Shown here in pieces: positions 34,658 through 41,998 of a stretch of DNA of 64,000 bases; position 1 is the first letter of the stretch, and every line of letters begins with the position of its first letter. The notes under the pieces were generated by a model that ran no database searches, was not told the DNA's origin, and was given only the letters and a program-made list of their open reading frames with translations. Made by a program: the position numbers and the translations under genes. The stretch lies in NCBI GenBank assembly GCA_945872065.1, contig CAMBYH010000007.1, positions 1-64,000 of the forward strand, given 5' to 3'. Source of the DNA: Arsukibacterium tuosuense. GTDB taxonomy: Bacteria; Pseudomonadota; Gammaproteobacteria; Steroidobacterales; GCA-2729495.

Positions 34658-35080
34658 GTGGAACGCATCATCTATTCATCCCCGATCTACGACAAGCTCG
34701 TTGTAGGGCCAAGCAGAATTACAGGTCGGGGGCTCTTCGCAGGCACTGCAGTTGCTGCCCGGGCCAAGATCGGTGAGTTTGAGGGCGAGGTGATCACCAT
34801 CCGGGAGGCGCGCCGGCGGGCGAAGGGCCGCAGAGTAGTCGCCATCATCGAACTCGACCGCAAGGCAATCGATGCCACGGCCACCGGGCGGGGGTTCCGG
34901 TACATCAATCACTCTTGTGCGCCGAATACCTTTACGCGCTTGACGCAGGATCGGGCGGAGTTCTACGCCCTGCGCAGGATTCGCGCCGGAGAGGAACTGA
35001 CTGTGGACTACGGCCTGAGCCATCACGACGGGCAGCTGCCCTGCCAATGCAGCGCAGCGCAATGTCGGGGCTGGCTCTAG
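34658..35080 (+). CDS. SET-domain protein (lysine methyltransferase-like)
   Basis: A 140-residue protein that is essentially a SET domain plus post-SET motif. It shows GRGLFAGT near the start (substrate/cofactor loop), RYINHSCAPN at 81-90 (the knot motif), EELTVDYG at 112-119 with the catalytic Tyr118, and a C-terminal zinc motif C129, C131, C136 (CQCSAAQCRGW). SET proteins transfer methyl groups from S-adenosylmethionine to protein lysine. All key residues are present, so activity is likely. I start at the GTG at 34658 just before homology begins; an upstream start would overlap the divergent ABC gene. The bacterial target is unknown; ribosomal or chromatin-like proteins are possibilities. 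Confidence 0.85.
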   Translation: MERIIYSSPIYDKLVVGPSRITGRGLFAGTAVAARAKIGEFEGEVITIREARRRAKGRRVVAIIELDRKAIDATATGRGFRYINHSCAPNTFTRLTQDRAEFYALRRIRAGEELTVDYGLSHHDGQLPCQCSAAQCRGWL

Positions 35081-35158
35081 ACTCCGCCAAGTCCATTACA
35101 CTGCCGCCCTGAGCGTGATCCGTGCACTGAATCCATCACCCTCCAGGAAGGACCCAAC

Positions 35159-35530
35159 GTGCCACCGACCCCGGATGAACAAGCCAACGAAGACCTCGTC
35201 AACCGCTTCTGCCAGGACTGGGCCAAGCGGGATGCAGCGCTGCTGACGACCTACTTTGCCCAGCCCTTCGAGTACATGGTGTGGGAAGGGGGGCCAGTCA
35301 TTACGACCAACGAGGCCTTTATCGAGCAGATGGGACCGTTTCTGACGAAGCTGAAGGCCGTCGACTGGGTGGTGGTACGGTCCCAGGTGATCGGCCCCAT
35401 GGTCGTCAATGAGCGCATCGACCACTTCTACGCCCACAACAGCAAGTTCGATAATCACCCGCACATCGCCGGCATGTTTATCGTCCGCAACGGGAAGATC
35501 GCCGTCTGGCGGGACTACAACATGCGCTGA
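35159..35530 (+). CDS. SnoaL / limonene-epoxide-hydrolase-like protein
   Basis: A 123-residue NTF2-fold protein of the SnoaL/LEH group: an N-terminal helix (NEDLVNRFCQDWAKRDAALL), a middle block YFAQPFEYMVWEGG, and the C-terminal strands VVNERIDHFYAH and GMFIVRNGKIAVWRDYNM, where Arg and Asp residues resemble the epoxide hydrolase pocket. It begins at a GTG after GGAAGGACCC. Members hydrolyse epoxides, isomerise polyketides or have no known reaction. It is upstream of the Tat-signal UbiD gene by about 100 bases on the same strand, so a shared pathway is possible. Confidence 0.75.
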   Translation: MPPTPDEQANEDLVNRFCQDWAKRDAALLTTYFAQPFEYMVWEGGPVITTNEAFIEQMGPFLTKLKAVDWVVVRSQVIGPMVVNERIDHFYAHNSKFDNHPHIAGMFIVRNGKIAVWRDYNMR

Positions 35531-35631
35531 GGCGCGCCCGTCCGCTGGCCGGTCCTGGGGGCTCAGAGAGCGCCTTGTGCGCTACCTTGCCACGTACACT
35601 CCGGGGACCAGGCTGGTAAAGGATTGATGGC

Positions 35632-37281
35632 ATGAAGAGTGATGATCCCGGGCAGTTGACCCCGGCACTGTCCCGCCGGGAGGTCCTCGCTACGGCGGGC
35701 GTCGTGGCCGCTGCCGGACTTGTTCTCGCTCCACCTGCCCAGGCCAGCATCGACCGACCGGCAGGCATACAGCGGCCCAAGCGTCCCTCGGCGGTGCCCC
35801 CCTTTGACAGCATTCGCGACTACCTCGCGGCGATGGAAGACTGGGGCCTGCTCACGCGCTTCAAGGATGTGGACCAGGACGCCTGGGAAGCCACGGCGAT
35901 CATGTACCACCTCACCGACCAGTTCGGCATCTACGGTGCCCCGGTGGTCCTGTTCGAGAACATCCGCATCAATGGCAAATGGACCCGGGGTACGGTGGTG
36001 GGCAACTACCAGAGCCACTATCACCAGGAAGCGATCGTCTGGGGTCTGGAGCCGGATCTGGTTGAGCCCAGAAACTCCTATCGCATCGGCCTGCGGCACA
36101 TGGTGAAGCTGCTCGAGGCCAACAAGGGAGACTATCCCCAGATAGCCCCCATTGAAGTACCGAGAGACAAGGCCGCTTGCAAGGAGATCGTTCTCGAGGG
36201 CGACGCCATTGATCTGGAATCGTTTGCCTTCATCCAGGGCAATCCCGGGGATGCGGGCCGCTACATCAACACCGCCTCGACGGTCTCGGCCGACCCGGAG
36301 TGGAAGCAGAACATCGGTACTTACCGGTGCCAGATACTCGGACCGCGCCTGATACACCTGAATTCGGAGCCCAACCAGACTGGCAACCGGATGTTTCTCC
36401 GGGCGAAGGAGCGGGGCGAGAAGACGATGCGCATCGCGCTGATCCTCGGGCAGGACCCGGTGACCTGGATGGTCAGCGGCTCCCGGGTGCCCATTACGCC
36501 GCGGAAGCCCGTGGACGAGCTGGCTTATATCGGTGGCCTGCGGGGCAAGCCTCTGGAGGTGGTGAAGTGCGACCTCAGTGACCTGCTGATCCCTGCCTGG
36601 TCGGAGATGGTCATCGAGGGCGAAATCGATCTGACCCAGCTTGTGCCGGAGGGACCGTATCACGAGACCTACGGCTATCTTGGTGACCGGAACACAGACC
36701 GCTTCCTCTTCAACGTCCTTAGGGTGACCCACCGGAAAAACCCGATACTCATGAACTCCTTCACGAGTATCGGCGGCGGCTTTGTCCGGGCGCCCATGGA
36801 CGCTTACTCGGATGTCCTGTGGAAGCAGCGCTTCCCGCAGATCACCGGCTTGTACTATCACGACGACACCAAGGGCATTACCTTCGTCAGCATCAAGAAG
36901 GATCGTCCGGGTCAGGGTCTGGAGATTGCCAAGGCCGTCGTTGAGCGTGCATTGATCGCCAAGATCGTGGTGGTCGTGGACGACGATCTGGACATCATGA
37001 ATCAGTCCGAAATGCTGCTGGCGCTGGGCAGCCGCTGGCAGCCCGCGAAGGCCAGCGAGATCTACGCGTCCAAGCCCGCATCGTTTTTCGAGCCCAGCTC
37101 ACCCGACGGCAAAGTCACCAGCAAGATCGCCATCGACGCGACGATGCAGTGGCCGGAGGAGGGCGGTCCGAAGGAGTTCCCCGCCCTGAACCGGAATTTA
37201 TTTGACCAGGCGGCGAGCGACGACATCACGAGCCGGATCCTGGCAAAGTGGCCCGCACAACTGACCCGAAAGCCCTGGTAA
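35632..37281 (+). CDS. UbiD-family decarboxylase with Tat-like signal peptide
   Basis: A 549-residue UbiD-fold protein with an N-terminal extension SRREVLATAGVVAAAGLVLA (about 14-33) followed by PPAQAS, the shape of a twin-arginine (Tat) signal with an AxA cleavage site. The body keeps the family blocks IGTYRCQILGPR and EGPYHETYGYLGDR, the latter carrying the catalytic Glu region, and VTHRKNPILMNSF. Most UbiD enzymes are cytoplasmic; Tat export would allow prenyl-FMN to be loaded before folding and export. AAGGA precedes the ATG. Its TAA is immediately followed by the ATG of an NmrA-like reductase. Substrate unknown. Confidence 0.83.
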   Translation: MKSDDPGQLTPALSRREVLATAGVVAAAGLVLAPPAQASIDRPAGIQRPKRPSAVPPFDSIRDYLAAMEDWGLLTRFKDVDQDAWEATAIMYHLTDQFGIYGAPVVLFENIRINGKWTRGTVVGNYQSHYHQEAIVWGLEPDLVEPRNSYRIGLRHMVKLLEANKGDYPQIAPIEVPRDKAACKEIVLEGDAIDLESFAFIQGNPGDAGRYINTASTVSADPEWKQNIGTYRCQILGPRLIHLNSEPNQTGNRMFLRAKERGEKTMRIALILGQDPVTWMVSGSRVPITPRKPVDELAYIGGLRGKPLEVVKCDLSDLLIPAWSEMVIEGEIDLTQLVPEGPYHETYGYLGDRNTDRFLFNVLRVTHRKNPILMNSFTSIGGGFVRAPMDAYSDVLWKQRFPQITGLYYHDDTKGITFVSIKKDRPGQGLEIAKAVVERALIAKIVVVVDDDLDIMNQSEMLLALGSRWQPAKASEIYASKPASFFEPSSPDGKVTSKIAIDATMQWPEEGGPKEFPALNRNLFDQAASDDITSRILAKWPAQLTRKPW

Positions 37282-38136
37282 ATGATTCTGGTTACTGGCG
37301 TCACCGGCAAAACTGGTGGAGAAGTTGCCCGGCTGCTCGCTGCGGCCAGGGTGCCATTTCGCGCGCTCATCCGTAACCGGGCCAAGGCGGACGCGCTCCA
37401 ATTCAGGCCGGCGGAGGTCGTCGTTGGCGATGTAGCTGATGACGCGGTACTGGCCCAGGCTCTGCAGGGTGTGGAGCGTGCGCTGCTGGTCATGCCGAAT
37501 GGCGAGGACCAGCTCAAACTGGAGAAACGCTTTACGGAGCAGGCGGCGCGGGCGGGGGTTCAGCACCTGATCAAGCTGTCGTCTCTGGAGTCAGTTCCTG
37601 GGTCCACGACCCCCTTTACGCAGGTGCATCTGGCATCGGAACAATACATCCGTGACTCGGGCATGAACTGGACCATGATTCGCCCGACGTTCTTCACCCA
37701 GACCTTCCTGACCTCAGCGCCCAGAATCCGGGAGCAACAGGTGATCTCCATGCCGGCGGGGAAGGGCACGATTGCCCCGACTGACCTTCGGGATGTAGGT
37801 GCGGTAATTCTTCGGGTACTGACTGAACCGGGGCACGCGAACCAGAGCTATGACCTGACCGGCCCCGAGCTCCTGACCCTGGAGCAGGTCGCTGCACGCT
37901 TCTCTCTCGTGCTCGGGCGGGAGATTCGCTACGTCGACCAGCCACCGGAAGAACTCCGGACACGCCTTGCTGCGATAAATCTGGCCCCCTGGCGCATCGA
38001 TGGGGTCTGCAAGGAGTTTAAAGCCATTGCGGCCGGGGTTATCGATCACACCACTGGGACCATTGCCCGCCTCCTGGGCCGGCCACCGCTCAGCCTGGAG
38101 CAGTTCATTCGGGATCACCTCGCAGTCTTCCGCTAG
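37282..38136 (+). CDS. NmrA-like atypical short-chain dehydrogenase
   Basis: A 284-residue NAD(P)-binding protein of the NmrA/atypical-SDR group: GVTGKTGGEVARLL at 6-19 is the Rossmann motif, HLIKLSSLES the central strand, and MNWTMIRPTFF a characteristic block. It lacks the classical YxxxK pair, so it may be a redox sensor or quinone oxidoreductase (QorB-like). It starts directly after the UbiD stop codon and is therefore translationally linked to it. A reductive step acting with the UbiD product, or an NADPH sensor for the pathway, are both possible. Confidence 0.8.
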   Translation: MILVTGVTGKTGGEVARLLAAARVPFRALIRNRAKADALQFRPAEVVVGDVADDAVLAQALQGVERALLVMPNGEDQLKLEKRFTEQAARAGVQHLIKLSSLESVPGSTTPFTQVHLASEQYIRDSGMNWTMIRPTFFTQTFLTSAPRIREQQVISMPAGKGTIAPTDLRDVGAVILRVLTEPGHANQSYDLTGPELLTLEQVAARFSLVLGREIRYVDQPPEELRTRLAAINLAPWRIDGVCKEFKAIAAGVIDHTTGTIARLLGRPPLSLEQFIRDHLAVFR

Positions 38137-38158
38137 GAGCCGCAGCTATACTCGGGGC

Positions 38159-39502
38159 ATGACCCCAATCGCCCGTCCCCGCCGGTGTCTGCTGGCTCCT
38201 GTGGCACTCGCGGTGCTCGCGTCGTGGACTTCCGTTACGGCAGCGACCCCATCGCCGCCCCGTCACGAAGGTGTTGCCAGCTGTGCCTCGACGACCTGCC
38301 ACGGAGCTGCCCGGCCACTGGCCGGCAGTTCCGTGTTGCAGAACGAGTACGTCACCTGGTCGGAGTTCGACCCTCACGCCGGAGCGTTTCGCACTCTGCA
38401 GAACGAGCGCTCCGCAGTCATGGCCCGGCGGCTGGGACTGGGCCCGGCAGAGCGCGCTCCGGCCTGCCTGGCCTGCCATTCGGAAGTCGTCCCGGCCGCC
38501 GCGCGCGGGGCACGCTTCCAGCAGGACGACGGGATTGGCTGCGAGGCCTGCCATGGCCCTGCCAGCGGCTGGCTGGCCACCCATGATGACGGCACTCCCG
38601 CCACCCACGAGCAAAGCCTCCGCGCCGGACTACGGGCGCTGAACGAACCTGCAGAGCGCGGGGCCCTGTGTATAGGCTGCCATGTGGGGAGCGGGGATCG
38701 CCTTGCGAACCACACCATGCTGGCGGCTGGTCATCCCCGCCTGAGCTTCGAACTGGATACCTTCTCCGAGTTGTGGCGGACCAGTGGCGGCCGGGAACAC
38801 TACCGGCGCTCTGCGGAGGACAACGCCCGAAGAGCCGAGGAAGGGGCCACACAGGTCTGGCTGACCGGGTTGGCCGTGGCGAGCCTGGCCAGTGTGGACC
38901 AGCTGCAGGCCGGTGTCGGCGGCGCTGCGCTCCCCGAGTTCTCCGCGTTCAACTGCTATTCCTGTCACCGGAGCATGGGGCGTCCGGATGGAGACAGGTC
39001 CGAGCCGCTGCCGAATGCTGTCGTTTCGGGTGGGCCGCCGGGGGCGCTGCGACTGAATGACAGCGCGTTGCGTCTGCTGGTCACCGCACTTCGCGTGCAG
39101 TATTCCGGAGAGGCGACGGCCCTGGCGGAGCAAGTGGCAGCACTCCAGAGGGCCGCTAATGAAGACCGGGGTGCGGTGCCAGAGGCAGCAGCTGCCTTGC
39201 GGAAACAGCTTGTTTCCCTCGTCCCTCTGCTTGCACAGTCGCCAATCCGGGCTGCGGACAGGCAGGCCATGCTGGCGGCGATCCTCAAGGCCTCGGGTAG
39301 CGGGGCGTACCCCGACTACGCCACGGCGGAGCAGGCGGCGATGGCGGCTGTCGTGCTCCTCGGGGACACAGGCACAAGCCCGCGTCAGGCGGCAGATATC
39401 GCCGCACTCTTTGCGGTGCTGGATGACGACACGGCCTTCGACCAGCAGCGGTTTGCCCGTCTGCTGGGCCGTCTGACGGGTAAAGGGGAGCCGCGCAAAT
39501 GA
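38159..39502 (+). CDS. Exported pentaheme cytochrome (c554-like) with a CX4CH site
   Basis: A 447-residue protein with a signal peptide (about 1-29, ending VTAA). Five heme-binding sites: an unusual CX4CH (C42-ASTT-C47-H48), then CLACH, CEACH, CIGCH and CYSCH. The segment QNEYVTWSEFDPHAGAFRTL and HPRLSFELDTF are typical of the cytochrome c554/cytochrome-c-family proteins found in metal- and nitrogen-respiring bacteria. The C-terminal 150 residues are helical and lack hemes. I start at ATG 38159 because it gives a proper signal peptide; the longer frame overlaps the previous gene. Its stop overlaps the next start as ATGA. Partner or substrate is unknown. Confidence 0.83.
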   Translation: MTPIARPRRCLLAPVALAVLASWTSVTAATPSPPRHEGVASCASTTCHGAARPLAGSSVLQNEYVTWSEFDPHAGAFRTLQNERSAVMARRLGLGPAERAPACLACHSEVVPAAARGARFQQDDGIGCEACHGPASGWLATHDDGTPATHEQSLRAGLRALNEPAERGALCIGCHVGSGDRLANHTMLAAGHPRLSFELDTFSELWRTSGGREHYRRSAEDNARRAEEGATQVWLTGLAVASLASVDQLQAGVGGAALPEFSAFNCYSCHRSMGRPDGDRSEPLPNAVVSGGPPGALRLNDSALRLLVTALRVQYSGEATALAEQVAALQRAANEDRGAVPEAAAALRKQLVSLVPLLAQSPIRAADRQAMLAAILKASGSGAYPDYATAEQAAMAAVVLLGDTGTSPRQAADIAALFAVLDDDTAFDQQRFARLLGRLTGKGEPRK

Positions 39503-40338
39503 CGGGTTGGCAACAGGTGCTTCGCGTAACTACGCTCGCGTTATCGACTGCGCTGGGATCAATCGCCCTAGCTCAATCAGTGGCGCAACCAGTGCCATCC
39601 GGACACACCCTGACCGGCGAACTGACGAAGCCCCAGGCCAGTGGCCCCGCTGTGGTCCTGGTCGCGGGCGCGACCGGGAGAACGGGCCGGCTGCTCCTGG
39701 AGCAACTGCGCAAGGATCCCCGCTATGCCCTGCGGCTCATGGCCAGGGATGTGGAGGCCGCCCGCAGGAACGTCAGCAAGGACTACCTCTGGGTGGCAGG
39801 CGACGTAACCCGCCCCGAGACGCTGGCGCCCGCGCTCTCAGGCGTCAGTCTCGTGCTCGTGGCGATCGGCGGCACCGAGCGCTCCGGACCCAACAGCCCC
39901 GAGTTCGTCGACTTCGGCGGCGTGAAGAATCTGACTGATGCAGCCCGCACTGCCGGCGTGCGCCAGCTCGTCCTGGAGTCTTCCATGGGCGTTGGCAGTG
40001 GCGGTGGGCTGCTGGGCATGATGCTCAATCTGCTCTCAGGCGATGCCCTGAAGTGGAAGGCGAAAGGGGAAGCTCACCTCAGGGCCAGCGGCGTTCCGTA
40101 CACCATAGTTCGCCCGGGTGGGCTCACGGACGACCCGGGCGGTCAGACCGGGCTGGTCCTGCAGCAGGGCGACGAGGGCTCGGGGCGTATCGCGCGGGCC
40201 GACGTGGCTGCCGTGATGATCGCGACCCTGGACAACCCGGACGCACTGGACAGGACCTTTGAGGTCATCGAGGACGACAAGGCGCCCCGGGAGGCCTGGC
40301 GCACGGGATTCAGCGCCCTCAAGCCCGATCCCCGCTGA
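39499..40338 (+). CDS. NAD(P)-binding atypical SDR with signal peptide
   Basis: A 279-residue Rossmann-fold protein (GATGRTGRLLLEQL at 57-70, VRQLVLESSMGV, VPYTIVRPGGLTDDPGG) of the NAD(P)H-binding/NmrA group, preceded by about 26 residues that look like a cleavable Sec signal (LALSTALGSIALAQS). An exported dinucleotide-binding protein is odd, because NAD(P)H is not normally available in the periplasm; a membrane-anchored cytoplasmic form is the alternative. It overlaps the pentaheme gene by four bases, so the two are co-translated. The next gene converges on it from the other strand with three bases between. Confidence 0.75.
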   Translation: MTGWQQVLRVTTLALSTALGSIALAQSVAQPVPSGHTLTGELTKPQASGPAVVLVAGATGRTGRLLLEQLRKDPRYALRLMARDVEAARRNVSKDYLWVAGDVTRPETLAPALSGVSLVLVAIGGTERSGPNSPEFVDFGGVKNLTDAARTAGVRQLVLESSMGVGSGGGLLGMMLNLLSGDALKWKAKGEAHLRASGVPYTIVRPGGLTDDPGGQTGLVLQQGDEGSGRIARADVAAVMIATLDNPDALDRTFEVIEDDKAPREAWRTGFSALKPDPR

Positions 40339-40341
40339 GGG

Positions 40342-41010
40342 TTATCTGGCCAGCCAGTCCCTCACTACCGTCCAGGGTTCCACATCGGCGTACTTGAGCA
40401 TCAGGTCGCACAGATTCGCAAAGTGAGGAATCTCGTGCCTGTCGGCCACGCACTCTTCTGGAACGATCACGCGGAAATTGCGGGACAGCGCATCCACCGC
40501 ACTCGCCCGCACGCAGCCGGAGGTGCTGCCGCCAGTCAGGATGACCGTGTCCACCCGGTGCCAGTTGAGCAGCGAGGAGACTGGCGTCTCGTGAAACACG
40601 CTGGCCATGCGCTTGTTGAAGACGGCGTCCCGCTGCCTGTCGATGACCAGCCGGGGATCAAGCGCTGCCCGGTCCGAACCCTCCTTGATGTTCTGCAGGG
40701 AATCGACTGTGTTGGTCCGCGTGCCCCAGAGACCCGCATCTGACCCGTCCGGCAGGTACGCGATGTAGGTCCAGATCACCGGCCAGTTTCGCTGGCGGGC
40801 AAGCACTGCCAGGGTATTGATGTACTCCAGCTGGCGCGGATCCGTCTCGTAGGCCGTGGAGAACGTCTCTACATCAGTGTAGGCACGCTGCAGGTCGATG
40901 TTAATCAGCGCGGCCTTGGTGCCGAAGCCGAAGCGGGCCCGGGTGGGGTTCGCCCGGACCTGGGCCCAGTACTGGCGCGGCGTGAGATTTGAGGTTTCCA
41001 TTGCTGCCAT
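40342..41010 (-). CDS. Isochorismatase-family cysteine hydrolase
   Basis: A 222-residue protein of the isochorismatase-like amidohydrolase family. The catalytic triad is recognisable: D39 in INIDLQRAY, K133 in FNKRMASVF and the nucleophile C166 in GGSTSGCVRASAVDAL. The nearest functional types are N-carbamoylsarcosine amidase and maleamate amidohydrolase, so it probably hydrolyses a C-N bond of a small carbamoyl or amide compound. Its stop is one base from the gluQ start region (it follows gluQ on the same strand with one base between), so it is likely cotranscribed with gluQ. Confidence 0.85.
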   Translation of the reverse strand: MAAMETSNLTPRQYWAQVRANPTRARFGFGTKAALINIDLQRAYTDVETFSTAYETDPRQLEYINTLAVLARQRNWPVIWTYIAYLPDGSDAGLWGTRTNTVDSLQNIKEGSDRAALDPRLVIDRQRDAVFNKRMASVFHETPVSSLLNWHRVDTVILTGGSTSGCVRASAVDALSRNFRVIVPEECVADRHEIPHFANLCDLMLKYADVEPWTVVRDWLAR

Positions 41011-41011
41011 G

Positions 41012-41881
41012 CTATCCCACTCCTAACTGGCGGCGAATTTCTGCAGGGGTCACCCCGGACTCCCGGAGCGCCGCCAGGGCCTGGGCCTGATCCCGCTTGG
41101 CGAGGCGTTGGCCTGCCGCGTTCCGGATCAGGGGGTGGTGCCGATAGCGGGGCACAGGGAGGCCCAGCAGGGCCTGCAGTAGCCGCTGCACGTGGGCTGC
41201 CGAAAATAAATCATTGCCTCGGGTCACCAGCGAGACGCCCTGGTCCGCGTCGTCCACCACCACGGCAAGGTGATAGCTCACTCCCAGGTCCTTGCGGCCA
41301 AGTACCAGATCGCCGAGCAGGGCAGGCTGCGCGGCGATGCGCCCGGTTTCCCCCGCCGGTCCCTGACCCGTTTCTTCAAAGCACAGTTCACCAACCGGCA
41401 ACTGCGCAACCGCGAGGCCGATATCCAGCCGCAGCGCGTGGGCTGCGCCCTCGGCCAGGCGGGCTTCCCGCTCGTGGTGGCTCAAGTATCGGCACGTTCC
41501 GGGGTACAGCGGCCCGTCCGGTCCCTGAGGAGCCCCAGCGAGGCCCTTGATTTCCCTGGCGATGGCGCCTCGCGTACAGAAGCACGGATAGACCAGGCCA
41601 CGGTCCGTCAGGCAGTCAAGGGCTGTCCGGTAGAGGGGCAATCGCTTTGACTGGCGGCAGACCGGAGCATCCCAGTGGGTGCCCAGCCAATTGAGATCTT
41701 CAAAGATCCGGTCCTCGCAGAGCGTCGAGCAGCGTCCCCGATCCAGATCCTCGATCCGCAGCAGAAAGCGGCCACCGGTTTCCCGGGCGGCCTGGTGTGC
41801 CAGCAGAGCGGCGTAGGCGTGACCCAGATGCAGGGGCCCGGTGGGACTCGGTGCAAAGCGCGTCGTTTCAGGCCCTCCCAT
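41012..41881 (-). CDS. gluQ: Glutamyl-Q tRNA(Asp) synthetase
   Basis: A 289-residue glutamyl-tRNA-synthetase paralogue that lacks the anticodon-binding domain. GluQ activates glutamate and attaches it to queuosine at position 34 of tRNA(Asp). The HIGH motif is HLGH (18-21), the KMSKS-like loop is LAKRD near 260, and zinc ligands C100, C102 and C130 are present. FAPSPTGPLHLGH at the start fixes the reading frame. In many gammaproteobacteria gluQ follows dksA; here it does not. TATAAT lies just upstream of the ATG but no -35 is evident. Confidence 0.95.
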   Translation of the reverse strand: MGGPETTRFAPSPTGPLHLGHAYAALLAHQAARETGGRFLLRIEDLDRGRCSTLCEDRIFEDLNWLGTHWDAPVCRQSKRLPLYRTALDCLTDRGLVYPCFCTRGAIAREIKGLAGAPQGPDGPLYPGTCRYLSHHEREARLAEGAAHALRLDIGLAVAQLPVGELCFEETGQGPAGETGRIAAQPALLGDLVLGRKDLGVSYHLAVVVDDADQGVSLVTRGNDLFSAAHVQRLLQALLGLPVPRYRHHPLIRNAAGQRLAKRDQAQALAALRESGVTPAEIRRQLGVG

Positions 41882-41998
41882 CCGTCCGGATTATACTGCC
41901 GGGTCTTGAACGCTTCCCCTCCCCACGCTGCCCGTCCCAAGGCAACGCCGGCCAATCCTTTGCCGGGCGTCCTTGGTCGACTGGGCCTGAATTTCGGT

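Noticed and set aside
41890-41897. Overlapping TATAAT (minus) and TATACT (plus) between gluQ and the ABC gene
   Set aside because: Good -10 matches, but neither has a -35 at proper spacing, and on the minus strand transcription would start almost at the gluQ ATG. Not strong enough to call a promoter.
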